A stretch of 18,105 nucleotides of DNA from Bacillota bacterium (GCA_017861415.1 JAGFXS010000017.1:1-18105); one strand, 5' to 3'. Positions 8,374 through 15,904 are shown, counted from the first letter of the stretch. Notes: generated by a model from the sequence alone, not told the origin. Translations and numbers: made by a program.

Positions 8374-9111
8374 ATGAGGCAAAAGAGTGTTCTCATCACC
8401 GGCGCCTCCCGAGGCATCGGCGCAGAAACTGCCCGGCGCTTTGCCAGGGAGGGCTACGCTGTGGCCCTCAACTATCACCGATCCGAGGAACAGGCCATGG
8501 CCCTTGCCAGAGCGCTGCGGGAGGAGGGGTGCCGGATTTTGCCTATCCGGGCGGATGTGAGTGACCCCGAGCAGGTGGGAAAAATGGTTGACAGTGTGTT
8601 AGAGGAATTTTGTCAACTTGACACTTTGGTGTGCAACGCTGGGATCGGTTCCACGGGACTTTTCACGGATCTGGACTACACCTCATGGCAGCGGATTTTT
8701 GCGGTGAATCTGGATGGGATCTATCACTGCTGTCAGGCGGTTTTGCCCCATTTCCTTCATCAAAAGGATGGTAGGATCATCACCCTATCCTCCGTCTGGG
8801 GGATGGTGGGAGGCTCCTGTGAGGTGGCTTACTCCGCCTCTAAGGCGGCGGTAATTGGGCTGACAAAGGCCCTGGCCAAGGAATTAGGGCCGTCCCACAT
8901 CACGGTAAATTGTGTGGCGCCGGGGGTAATTGAGACGGAAATGAATGGAAATCTGTCTCACGAGGAGCTGGAGGCCCTGCGGGAGGAATGTCCCCTTGGC
9001 ACCCTTGGGACCACAGCGGATGTGGCGGAAACCATTCTTTTCCTGGCATCGGAAAAAGGCCGCTTTTTCACGGGACAGGTTCTCTCTCCAAACGGAGGTT
9101 TCGTGATTTGA
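8374..9111 (+). CDS. Short-chain dehydrogenase/reductase, FabG-like
   Basis: This is a classical NAD(P)-dependent short-chain reductase of 245 residues, closest in pattern to 3-oxoacyl-ACP reductase FabG. The cofactor loop TGASRGIG is at residues 9-16, the structural NAG at 88-90, and the catalytic tetrad Asn112, Ser140, Tyr153 and Lys157 is intact (YSASK). The C-terminus GRFFTGQVLSPNGGFVI matches the usual GQxLxVDGG ending, with PNGG in place of DGG. The ATG at 8374 has GTGAGG 5 bases upstream; an in-frame ATG at 8317 lies inside ychF and is rejected. No other fatty-acid genes are nearby, so the true substrate may be something other than acyl-ACP, and I give no gene symbol. Confidence 0.9.
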   Translation: MRQKSVLITGASRGIGAETARRFAREGYAVALNYHRSEEQAMALARALREEGCRILPIRADVSDPEQVGKMVDSVLEEFCQLDTLVCNAGIGSTGLFTDLDYTSWQRIFAVNLDGIYHCCQAVLPHFLHQKDGRIITLSSVWGMVGGSCEVAYSASKAAVIGLTKALAKELGPSHITVNCVAPGVIETEMNGNLSHEELEALREECPLGTLGTTADVAETILFLASEKGRFFTGQVLSPNGGFVI

Positions 9112-9144
9112 TAAGCAGAGGGGCTAAAGTAGGTCAAAATGACG

Positions 9145-9181
9145 GTTGACATTCCTGGACAGGATAGGTATAATTGTCAAC
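9145..9181. promoter_or_regulatory. Inverted repeat framing the livK promoter (possible operator)
   Basis: GTTGACA (9145-9151) and TGTCAAC (9175-9181) form a perfect 7-bp inverted repeat that encloses the -10 element and overlaps the -35. Just upstream, GTCAAAATGAC (9133-9143) is a smaller dyad of the same half-site. A regulator bound here would cover the promoter. Part of the left arm is the -35 itself, so chance cannot be excluded. Confidence 0.4.
9146..9174 (+). promoter_or_regulatory. Full-consensus sigma-A promoter of livK
   Basis: TTGACA (9146-9151), a 17-bp spacer and TATAAT (9169-9174) match consensus at all 12 positions with ideal spacing. Transcription would start near 9181, giving a leader of about 30 bases that ends in an AAGGAGG ribosome binding site. 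Such a promoter predicts very strong basal expression unless it is repressed. Confidence 0.9.
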
Positions 9182-9211
9182 AACCCTGATGTGTAGATTT
9201 AAGGAGGAAAA

Positions 9212-10405
9212 ATGAAAATGAAGAAATCTCGTATTCTTGCACTTCTTCTGGCGCTGATGATGTGCCTGGGTCTGGCCGCCTGCGGCAAGGAGCCGGCCCC
9301 CGCTCCCGGAGGTGATGGTGAAACCGCTGCTCAGACTCTGAACCTGGGCTTTATCGGCCCCCTCACCGGTCCTGCAGCACTGTACGGCATGAACGCCAAC
9401 AACGGTGCGAAAATCGCCGTGGATGAAATCAACGCCATGGACCCCAACTTCCAGATCGTTTACAATCCCCAGGATGACGAGCATGACGCCGAAAAGGCTG
9501 TCAACGCCTACAACACCCTGATGGGCCAGGGCGCTCAGGCTATCGTGGGTTGCGTTACCTCTGTTCCCTGCAACGCTGTTGCTGCCAGAGCTTTTGTGGA
9601 CCGCGTGTTCATGCTGACTCCCTCCGCCTCCTCCACCAGCGTGACAGAAGGCAGAGACAACGTGTATCAGATGTGCTTTACCGATCCTAAGCAGGGTGTT
9701 GTTTCCGCTGACTTCATCAAGGACAATGGCCTGGCCACCAAGATCGGTGCTATCTACAACAACTCCGACGCTTATTCCACCGGCATCTATGAAGCCTTCA
9801 AGGCAGAGGCTGCAGCCATTGGCTTAGAAATCGTCTCCGAGACCACCTTCACCGACGACACTGCCAACGACTTCTCCGTGCAGCTGGCTGACGCCAAGAA
9901 TAAGGGCGCAGAGCTGATCTTCATCCCCATCTACTACACTCCCGCTTCCCTGATCCTGAACCAGGCGAAGTCCATGCAGTATGATGTGAAGTTCTTCGGT
10001 TGTGACGGCCTGGACGGCATTCTGGATATGGCCGGCTTTGACAAGACTCTGGCAGAGGGCCTGCTCCTGATGACTCCCTTTGCAGCCACTGCCCAGGACG
10101 AGCTGACCAAGAACTTTGTGGCCAAGTATCAGGAAGCCTACAACGAGGTTCCCTCTCAGTTCGCAGCAGACGGTTATGACTGCGTATATGCACTGTACAA
10201 TGCCGTCAAGGTAGCCGGCGTGGATCCCACTGGCATGAGCGCTGCTGAGCTGTGCGAGCTGCTGATCGCCACCCTTTCCTCTGAGTCCTTCTCTATGGAC
10301 GGTCTCACCGGTACTGGCATGGTGTGGAGCGCAACCGGCGAAGTCTCCCGCGATCCTAAGGTTTATGAGATTAAGGACGGCGCTTACTCTGAGGTTCAGC
10401 AGTAA
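9212..10405 (+). CDS. livK: Branched-chain amino acid ABC transporter, substrate-binding lipoprotein
   Basis: This is the extracytoplasmic receptor of a LIV-type (HAAT family) ABC importer, anchored to the outer face of the membrane by lipidation. The protein is 397 residues. It starts with a basic stretch and hydrophobic core, then the lipobox LAAC with the lipidated Cys24, then a Pro/Gly-rich linker. The mature part opens with LNLGFIGPLTGPAALYG, the start of the type-1 periplasmic-binding fold, and contains PSASSTSVTEGRDNVYQM. The ATG at 9212 has AAGGAGG 4 bases upstream; the ATG at 9218 is an alternative. Codon choice is noticeably more biased (for example GCT, GTT, AAC, ATC) than in livH-livF, consistent with high abundance. 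Leucine, isoleucine or valine is the likely ligand, but amides or other amino acids are possible. Confidence 0.93.
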   Translation: MKMKKSRILALLLALMMCLGLAACGKEPAPAPGGDGETAAQTLNLGFIGPLTGPAALYGMNANNGAKIAVDEINAMDPNFQIVYNPQDDEHDAEKAVNAYNTLMGQGAQAIVGCVTSVPCNAVAARAFVDRVFMLTPSASSTSVTEGRDNVYQMCFTDPKQGVVSADFIKDNGLATKIGAIYNNSDAYSTGIYEAFKAEAAAIGLEIVSETTFTDDTANDFSVQLADAKNKGAELIFIPIYYTPASLILNQAKSMQYDVKFFGCDGLDGILDMAGFDKTLAEGLLLMTPFAATAQDELTKNFVAKYQEAYNEVPSQFAADGYDCVYALYNAVKVAGVDPTGMSAAELCELLIATLSSESFSMDGLTGTGMVWSATGEVSRDPKVYEIKDGAYSEVQQ

Positions 10406-10436
10406 GCATAATGCCCCTCTGAGTCATTCAAGACGA

Positions 10437-10478
10437 GTAAGGGGGTTGCCAAGACGGGCAACCCCCTTACTTTCTTTC
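10437..10478 (+). terminator. Intrinsic terminator/attenuator after livK
   Basis: A perfect 14-bp stem (GTAAGGGGGTTGCC at 10437-10450, GGCAACCCCCTTAC at 10457-10470) with a 6-base loop is followed by TTTCTTTC. It sits 31 bp past the livK stop. As in other receptor-first ABC operons, partial read-through would make much more receptor than membrane and ATPase subunits. Confidence 0.88.
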
Positions 10479-10722
10479 AGGTTAAGCGAGTTTCATAAAT
10501 TGGATTAAAGTGGGAATGGCGGACTCCTGCGGATCCGGAATCTATGTGATGTGGTCGCCAATACAGATAGAATCACTATGATTTGGGGACCGATGCCCAG
10601 CCCACCAGACATGGCGGTTTGAGCATTGGTTCCCAGACTCCCGAGAACAAAGAAAGGGGCAAGGCCGGATCCTTCTGCCCCTACGAGAGATATTTTCAGA
10701 GAATGTAATGAGGTGTTTGTCA
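10479..10722 (+). other. Structured untranslated stretch between livK and livH; candidate RNA element
   Basis: There is no credible gene here, but several mutually compatible RNA pairings appear on the plus strand. TTTGGGGACCGATGC (10582-10596) pairs over 15 positions with GCATTGGTTCCCAGA (10623-10637), using three G-U pairs. AATC-loop-GTGAT (10539-10550) pairs with ATCAC-loop-GATT (10572-10583) around a 3x3 internal loop. GGGGCAAGG (10656-10664) pairs with CCTTCTGCCCC (10671-10681). The last hairpin's loop and 3' side include CCGGATCC (10665-10672), fully complementary to GGATCCGG at 10531-10538, so a pseudoknot or alternative fold is possible. I do not recognise a known riboswitch class. 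No clear promoter is visible. Confidence 0.4.
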
Positions 10723-11604
10723 ATGACTTTCCTAAGCCATTTGATCAACGGCATTAGTTTAGGGAGCGTGTACGCCATCATCGCCCTGGGGTATACCATG
10801 GTATATGGTATTGCGAAGATGCTAAACTTCGCCCATGGTGATGTGATCATGGTGGGCGGCTACATGTCCTTCTGTGCCACGGTTTACTTATCTTGGCCTC
10901 CGGTTGTGGCCATTATCATGGCCATGACGGTCTGTACCGTGTTGGGCATGACGGTTGAATACTTGGCGTATCGTCCTTTGCGGGGTGCTACGCCTCTGGC
11001 GGTGCTGATTACCGCTATCGGCGTTTCCTTCTTCCTGCAAAACACGGCTCTTTTGATCTGGGGCGCAGATCCAAAGGTGTTCCCTCCGCTGGTAAAGGTG
11101 CCTTCACTGGCGCTTTTCGATGGCAAGCTGATGATTAACGGTGTGGCCATGGTGACCATCGTTACCTGTATTATCGTCATGCTGGCGCTAACCACCTTCA
11201 CCAACAAGACGAAGACTGGCAAGGCTATGCGCGCTGTATCTGAGGACAGGGGTGCCGCCCAGCTGATGGGCATCAATGTGAACTTTACCATCAGCACCAC
11301 CTTCGCCATCGGCTCTGCCTTAGCTGCGGTAGCCGGCGTATTGCTGTGCACCGCCTATCCCACCTTAATGCCCACCACCGGCGCCATGCCTGGTATCAAA
11401 GCCTTTACGGCAGCAGTATTAGGCGGCATCGGATCCATTCCAGGCGCCATGTTGGGCGGCATACTGCTGGGGATTATTGAAATCTTCGGCAAGGCCTACA
11501 TCTCTACCGCCCTATCCGACGCCATTGTCTTCTCTGTCCTGATTATTGTGCTGCTGGTGCGGCCCACGGGACTTCTGGGCAAGAAGACCCGTGAGAAAGT
11601 CTGA
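10723..11604 (+). CDS. livH: Branched-chain amino acid ABC transporter, permease LivH
   Basis: This is one of two membrane subunits of the LIV importer. The protein is 293 residues and almost wholly hydrophobic, with about eight predicted membrane segments. It opens with the family hallmark LINGISLGSVYAIIALGYTM, followed by VYGIAKMLNFAHGDVIMVG. Near the C-terminal half, GKAMRAVSEDRGAAQLMGIN is the cytoplasmic coupling loop (EAA-like) that touches the ATPases, and KAFTAAVLGGIGSIPGAMLGG follows. The ATG at 10723 has GAGGTG 7 bases upstream; the in-frame ATG at 10708 lies before this site and is rejected. livM follows after 9 bp. Confidence 0.95.
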   Translation: MTFLSHLINGISLGSVYAIIALGYTMVYGIAKMLNFAHGDVIMVGGYMSFCATVYLSWPPVVAIIMAMTVCTVLGMTVEYLAYRPLRGATPLAVLITAIGVSFFLQNTALLIWGADPKVFPPLVKVPSLALFDGKLMINGVAMVTIVTCIIVMLALTTFTNKTKTGKAMRAVSEDRGAAQLMGINVNFTISTTFAIGSALAAVAGVLLCTAYPTLMPTTGAMPGIKAFTAAVLGGIGSIPGAMLGGILLGIIEIFGKAYISTALSDAIVFSVLIIVLLVRPTGLLGKKTREKV

Positions 11605-11613
11605 GGTGACGGG

Positions 11614-12711
11614 ATGAAGAATAATCGAAAACTGAGCCGCACCTCCAAAAGCGCGTTTATCAACTATGGGATGGTCATTGTGGCCTATCTTATTATACAG
11701 ATCATGATCAGCGGCGGACAAATCAGCTTCGTGCTGCGTGGGCAGCTGGTGCCCATTTGCGCCTATGTGGTCATGGCCATTTCCCTGAACTTGGTGGTTG
11801 GTTTTTCAGGTGAACTAAGTCTGGGACATGCGGGCTTTATGAGTGTAGGTGCCTTTTCCGGCGTAATTAGCTCTGTGGCCTTGCAGGGAATGATTTCTAA
11901 TGGCCCTCTGCGCCTTGCCCTATCCATACTGGTGGGCGCCATTGCCGCCTCCATCATGGGTGTGCTGATCGGCATCCCAGTCTTGCGTTTGCGGGGAGAT
12001 TATCTTGCCATCGTCACCCTGGCATTCGGGGAAATCATCAAAAATTTGGTCACCGTGTTCTACGTGGGCATGGACAAGAGCGGCCTGCATTTAAGCATGA
12101 GCAGCGCAGGTCTCAATATGGATGAGACTGGCAAGGTGCTCTTAAGCGGGCCAATGGGTGCCCTAAACTACACCATGCTTTCCACCTTTACTGCCGGTGT
12201 GGTGCTGGTGCTGATCACTCTGTTTGTGGTGCAGAATTTGGTAAACAGCCGCTCTGGCCGTGCGATAATGGCCATACGAGATAACCGCATCGCAGCCGAG
12301 TCTACAGGCGTCAGTGTAACAAAGTATAAAATGATGGCCTTTGTCACTGCCTCTGCCTTTGCCGGTGCCGCCGGTGTGCTCTATGCCCTCAACTACACTA
12401 CGGTGGTGGCAAAGAAGTTCGACTTCAACACCTCTATTCTGGTGCTGGTCTTTGTGGTGCTGGGCGGACTGGGGAATCTGCGGGGTTCCATCATTGCAGC
12501 AACCTTGCTCACCGTGCTACCGGAGGTTCTGCGTGAATTTAATGAATACCGTATGCTCATCTACGCCATTGTGCTGATTCTGGTGATGCTTATTACAAAC
12601 AATGATCAAGCCAAGGCGGTGCGCGCCAAGCTGACGCGGCGGTTTGACCTCTGGCTTACCGGATTTAGAGGCAGGAAGCAAAAAGCAGAAGGGAGTGCCG
12701 GAAATGAGTAA
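11614..12711 (+). CDS. livM: Branched-chain amino acid ABC transporter, permease LivM
   Basis: This is the second membrane subunit, predicted to heterodimerise with LivH. The protein is 365 residues and mostly hydrophobic. The signature SLNLVVGFSGELSLGHAGFMSVGAF lies near residues 50-75, RLRGDYLAIVTLAFGEI near residues 130-145, and the coupling segment GRAIMAIRDNRIAAESTGVSVTKYK near residue 215, followed by VLVFVVLGGLGNLRGSIIAA. The short basic N-terminus and the charged C-terminal tail are cytoplasmic by inference. The ATG at 11614 has GAGGTG 5 bases upstream. Its stop overlaps the first 8 bases of livG, a translational-coupling arrangement. Confidence 0.95.
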   Translation: MKNNRKLSRTSKSAFINYGMVIVAYLIIQIMISGGQISFVLRGQLVPICAYVVMAISLNLVVGFSGELSLGHAGFMSVGAFSGVISSVALQGMISNGPLRLALSILVGAIAASIMGVLIGIPVLRLRGDYLAIVTLAFGEIIKNLVTVFYVGMDKSGLHLSMSSAGLNMDETGKVLLSGPMGALNYTMLSTFTAGVVLVLITLFVVQNLVNSRSGRAIMAIRDNRIAAESTGVSVTKYKMMAFVTASAFAGAAGVLYALNYTTVVAKKFDFNTSILVLVFVVLGGLGNLRGSIIAATLLTVLPEVLREFNEYRMLIYAIVLILVMLITNNDQAKAVRAKLTRRFDLWLTGFRGRKQKAEGSAGNE

Positions 12712-13543
12712 TACCAAGCTGGTAAAGCTGGATAACGACTACAGAATTCCGGAGCGCGACGCAGACAAGACTCCCATTCTCGAGGCGCGGCATCTGGGCA
12801 TTGACTTTGGCGGACTTACTGCTGTGGATGATTTTAATATGGCCATCGGTCGTACGGAAATTGCGGGTCTTATTGGACCCAACGGTGCTGGAAAGACCAC
12901 GGTATTCAATCTGCTGACCAAGGTCTACCAGCCCACCAGAGGCACCATTCTGCTGGACAAGAAGGACACTGCGGGGATGTCCACGGAGCAGGTGAACCGG
13001 GCGGGAATCGCCAGAACCTTTCAGAACATCCGCCTCTTTGATAAGCTTACGGTAGAGGAGAATGTGAAGGTAGGCCTCCACAATGCAACAAGCTATACCA
13101 TGATGGACGGGATTCTACGCACGCCCCGTTACTGGAAGCAGGAGAAGATAGCCCGGGAGCGGGCCATGGAGCTGCTGTCCATCTTCGACATGGAATGGAT
13201 GGCGGATAAGCGGGCCGGCTCCTTGCCCTACGGCGCCCAGCGTCGGCTGGAGATTGTCCGGGCTCTGGGGACGAACCCCTCCCTGCTCCTACTGGATGAG
13301 CCTGCTGCCGGTATGAACCCCTCGGAAACAGCGGAGCTCATGGAGAATATCAGTAAGATACGGGATACCTTCGGCATTGCCATCATGCTCATCGAACACG
13401 ACATGAGCTTGGTGATGAACATCTGCGAGGGGATCGCCGTTCTAAACTACGGCAGGATTATCGCTAAGGGTACGCCTGAGGAGATTCAGTCCAACCCCGC
13501 GGTGATTGAGGCCTATCTGGGTAAACAGAAGGAGGATGCCTAA
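12704..13543 (+). CDS. livG: Branched-chain amino acid ABC transporter, ATPase LivG
   Basis: This is one of the two cytoplasmic ATPases of the LIV importer. The protein is 279 residues, with a roughly 20-residue charged N-terminal extension before the usual start of the domain. Motifs are complete: Walker A GPNGAGKT (58-65), Q-loop FQNIRLFDKLTVEENV, ABC signature in the LivG form LPYGAQRRLEIVRAL, Walker B LLLLDEPAAGMNP and switch histidine IEHDMS. The C-terminal VIEAYLGK is typical of the family. The ATG at 12704 has GGGAG 8 bases upstream and overlaps the livM stop. It abuts livF directly (TAA then ATG). This subunit looks fully competent, in contrast to LivF. Confidence 0.95.
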   Translation: MSNTKLVKLDNDYRIPERDADKTPILEARHLGIDFGGLTAVDDFNMAIGRTEIAGLIGPNGAGKTTVFNLLTKVYQPTRGTILLDKKDTAGMSTEQVNRAGIARTFQNIRLFDKLTVEENVKVGLHNATSYTMMDGILRTPRYWKQEKIARERAMELLSIFDMEWMADKRAGSLPYGAQRRLEIVRALGTNPSLLLLDEPAAGMNPSETAELMENISKIRDTFGIAIMLIEHDMSLVMNICEGIAVLNYGRIIAKGTPEEIQSNPAVIEAYLGKQKEDA

Positions 13544-14185
13544 ATGAGTATGCTGAAAGTGGAGGATATCCACGTCTACTATGGCAGCATTCACGCCATC
13601 AAGGGCATTTCCTTTGAGGTCAATGAGGGGGAGATAGTGACCCTAATCGGTGCCAACGGCGCCGGGAAGTCCACCACCCTGCAGACGGTGTCCTCCATGC
13701 TGCGCCCCAGAAGCGGCCAAATTACTTTCATGGAGAAATCACTGCTGAACATCAGACCGCACGCTGTGGTGAGCTTGGGTATGGCCCACTGCCCCGAGGG
13801 ACGGAGGATTTTTCAGCAGATGACGGTGCAGGAAAATTTGGAAATGGGTGCATACACCCGTCCCAAAAACGAAATTAACGATTCCATTCTTGAGGTTTAC
13901 AACCTGTTCCCCCGACTAAAGGAACGGTTTAGGCAGGTGGCAGGGACCATGTCCGGCGGTGAGCAGCAGATGCTGGCCATCGGTCTAGTGGAAGAAATTT
14001 TCAAAATTATTCAAAATTTGAATCAGGCAGGTACCACCATCCTACTGGTGGAGCAGAATGCTCGGATGGCCCTGTCCATTGCCAACCGCGGCTATGTTCT
14101 GGAAACGGGAAAAATCATTGCCTCCGCACCGGCGTCACAACTGTTGGAAGATGAGACGGTCAAAAAGGCTTATTTGGGCGGATAA
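13544..14185 (+). CDS. livF: LivF ATPase with internal deletion removing Walker B; probably non-functional
   Basis: This is clearly LivF, the second ATPase of the importer, but only 213 residues long against about 235 normally. Walker A GANGAGKST (36-44), the Q-loop region PEGRRIFQQMTVQENL, the signature MSGGEQQMLAIG (136-147), LLVEQNARMALSIA and the terminal AYLGG are all intact. Immediately after AIG (147) the protein continues LVEEIFKII. In normal LivF about 22 residues stand between these points, including Walker B (LLLLDEP, with the catalytic Glu) and the D-loop. The loss is exactly in frame, with its junction near 13984/13985, and no frameshift or stop is present. A core beta strand would be missing, so ATPase activity and probably folding should fail. 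A genuine mutation or an assembly error are both possible. RBS AAGGAGG overlaps the end of livG. Confidence 0.92.
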   Translation: MSMLKVEDIHVYYGSIHAIKGISFEVNEGEIVTLIGANGAGKSTTLQTVSSMLRPRSGQITFMEKSLLNIRPHAVVSLGMAHCPEGRRIFQQMTVQENLEMGAYTRPKNEINDSILEVYNLFPRLKERFRQVAGTMSGGEQQMLAIGLVEEIFKIIQNLNQAGTTILLVEQNARMALSIANRGYVLETGKIIASAPASQLLEDETVKKAYLGG

Positions 14186-14202
14186 AGACGATAGCGGCAG
14201 TA

Positions 14203-14233
14203 AAAGCGAGGAAGGGATGCCCCTCCTCGCTTT
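14203..14233 (+). terminator. Intrinsic terminator of the liv operon
   Basis: A perfect 10-bp stem AAAGCGAGGA (14203-14212) / TCCTCGCTTT (14224-14233), which may extend inward through GGG/CCC, is followed by CTTCCTG. It lies 18 bp after the livF stop. The T-tract is short and partly inside the stem. Confidence 0.75.
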
Positions 14234-14353
14234 CTTCCTGAAATTCCTACTAGTCAAGCAGAATATTTTGTGTTATGTTTATTGAGCAAAGAAGGCGGCC
14301 GCAGTTTGTGGCGCTTTTTCTGATTCATGACAGGTGCTTTGTATGCCCTGTTT

Positions 14354-14395
14354 GCCTCCTCTTGTCGGCAGTACCCCATTTAGATGCCGGGAGGC
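14354..14395 (+). other. Bulged hairpin upstream of the phospholipase-like gene
   Basis: GCCTCC (14354-14359) pairs with GGAGGC (14390-14395), and inside it GGCA (14367-14370) pairs with TGCC (14385-14388), leaving a 7-base bulge and a 14-base loop. The rest of 14234-14455 shows no gene. A weak promoter-like pair TAGTCA/TATGTT with 17-bp spacing lies near 14252-14280. Confidence 0.3.
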
Positions 14396-14455
14396 CGTTC
14401 CTTTCGCGGACGGGTGCGCATACCATGGAAGGAATTTGGAAAGGATTGTGACTGG

Positions 14456-15154
14456 ATGCCAAACTACATCGCTCACGAATTTTTTGGAGAGCGGGTTTTC
14501 AATCGCCTGTCTGGACATCTCCGGCGGGCGGTGGAGAAGGACCCTGAGGCCTACCGCAGCGGCCTCTACGGGCCGGATCCTCTGTTATTTATCCCCGGAG
14601 GGCTGGTGCATTCCAGACGCCTGCATAACCATTGGCGGGAGACGACAGCCTCCACCCTGCAGGCTATGACGGAGCAGGGAAACGCAGGAGAGAAGAGCTT
14701 TGCGGCAGGCTATCTCTGCCATATGGTTCTGGATGATTTTTGCCATCTTTGGATCCACCGATGGATGGATGAGCAGGGGCTATCTCACCGCGCTCTGGAG
14801 GTAGGCCTGGATTGGATTCTATTGGAAAAGGCCGGAGAAGAACGGTTTTCTGTCCCCAAGGTGGAGGATCGGGAACGTATTAGCCGCCTAGCTGCGCAGG
14901 TGATCTATCCCATAAGACCACTGGAGTATCGGATGGGGCTAGCCAGTATGGGCGCTCTCTGTAGCCAGATGACCAATGTGGCAAAGCTGTACCGGAAAAA
15001 GCTAAATGCGGACTATGACGAGCCTCTGCGTGCCTTAGAGAAAACCATGGATCAGGCGGTGGACAGCGCTGTGATGCTCCTGACCCATTACACTGCCGAT
15101 GAGTTGCTGCGGCCTCGGGAGACGCTTTTGGAGGGACTGCTTCAGCCGTCCTGA
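14456..15154 (+). CDS. Zinc-dependent phospholipase C family protein
   Basis: The 232-residue protein fits the zinc-dependent phospholipase C/S1-P1 nuclease-like fold (family Zn_dep_PLPC). The family pattern is visible: N-terminal MPNYIAHEFFG with His7, PDPLLF with Asp41, HNHW with His57, and the metal cluster H89-x3-D93-x3-H97 within LCHMVLDDFCHLWIHRWMD. No signal peptide is seen, so it is probably cytoplasmic, unlike the secreted toxins of the same fold. The start ATG at 14456 has AAAGGA about 11 bases upstream; the frame is open further upstream without a better site. The substrate is unknown and phospholipase activity should not be assumed. Its 3' end overlaps the convergent DUF4130 gene by 13 bp. 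Confidence 0.82.
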   Translation: MPNYIAHEFFGERVFNRLSGHLRRAVEKDPEAYRSGLYGPDPLLFIPGGLVHSRRLHNHWRETTASTLQAMTEQGNAGEKSFAAGYLCHMVLDDFCHLWIHRWMDEQGLSHRALEVGLDWILLEKAGEERFSVPKVEDRERISRLAAQVIYPIRPLEYRMGLASMGALCSQMTNVAKLYRKKLNADYDEPLRALEKTMDQAVDSAVMLLTHYTADELLRPRETLLEGLLQPS

Positions 15155-15888
15155 AACTCGGTCATGTCGCCCCAGAAGCGCTTAGGCATGTGGGACATGC
15201 GAAGCTTTGGGTTCTGTCGGGCCTCGATGGCGATGGTATCGTAAAACCGTCGCCAGAGGCTGCGAAAGGCCTTCTCTTCCTCGTCAGGTGCCTGTAAGGT
15301 CAGGCAATCCAAGGGGACGATTTTCCATACTCCTCCGGCGTAGCACAGGGCCTCCTTATGGGTCTTATCGTAGAGGAGGAAGGCCTCCTGAGAGAAGCGG
15401 CCGCAGAAATGGGGCCTCAGCAGAGGAAGTACCCTGTTCTTTGGAGTGATTTCTCCGATCAGAACCCCAGCGTGATCGGAGAAACGGACAAAGCCACGGT
15501 ATTGCTCCGCCTCCCCCAGTAGATGCCGCACTGCTCCGGAGAGGATCAGAAATCGGTGATCGGTGAGGTCCGTGATAGGGCCGGCGTAGATGTTGGCGTA
15601 GATAAAATCATAGATATGACGCTCCTTTTGCTTCAGGCAGGTGAGAAAGCTATGCTCCACCAGCTGCCGAAGGCCAAGGGAGCATTTTATTTTCAGGCCC
15701 CGGTAAACCCGCAGGGCCTTTTCTTCGTTGGTTTCGATGACTCGGAGAGGATAGAAGCTGTATTGTTCCTCCCCTGGGGGATAGAAGTAAAAGGGATACT
15801 CCCGGGCGGCGAAGCTCTCAAGAACGCAGGTGAGAAAGCCCGCGAAGGTACCGTCATAGGAATAGGTGACCTGGGGCCAAGCGGACAT
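15142..15888 (-). CDS. DUF4130 protein, partner of radical SAM DNA repair/modification protein (TIGR03915 type)
   Basis: The 248-residue protein belongs to the family described as a probable DNA metabolism protein that accompanies a radical SAM protein and, in some bacteria, is fused to a uracil-DNA-glycosylase-like domain. Characteristic segments are the N-terminal YSYDGTFAGFLTCVLESF, the mid-region HHFL-equivalent HRFLILSGAVRHLLGEAEQYRGFVRF, and PKNRVLPLLRPHFCGRFSQEAFLLYDKTHKEAL near residues 150-185, followed by WRRFYDTIAIEARQNPKLRMSHMPKRFW. Its biochemical activity is not known. The ATG at 15888 has AAAGGAGG 9 bases upstream, and it starts 16 bp after the radical SAM gene, so the two form an operon. 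Family membership rests on my recognition of the pair. Confidence 0.87.
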   Translation of the reverse strand: MSAWPQVTYSYDGTFAGFLTCVLESFAAREYPFYFYPPGEEQYSFYPLRVIETNEEKALRVYRGLKIKCSLGLRQLVEHSFLTCLKQKERHIYDFIYANIYAGPITDLTDHRFLILSGAVRHLLGEAEQYRGFVRFSDHAGVLIGEITPKNRVLPLLRPHFCGRFSQEAFLLYDKTHKEALCYAGGVWKIVPLDCLTLQAPDEEEKAFRSLWRRFYDTIAIEARQNPKLRMSHMPKRFWGDMTEFQDG

Positions 15889-15904
15889 GGCAGGGCGCCT
15901 CCTT

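Noticed and set aside
10505..10723. A 72-codon minus-strand frame between livK and livH with a hydrophobic, glycine-rich product.
   Set aside because: No ribosome binding site or recognisable family; the sequence is better explained by paired RNA segments on the plus strand. A decayed gene fragment cannot be fully excluded.
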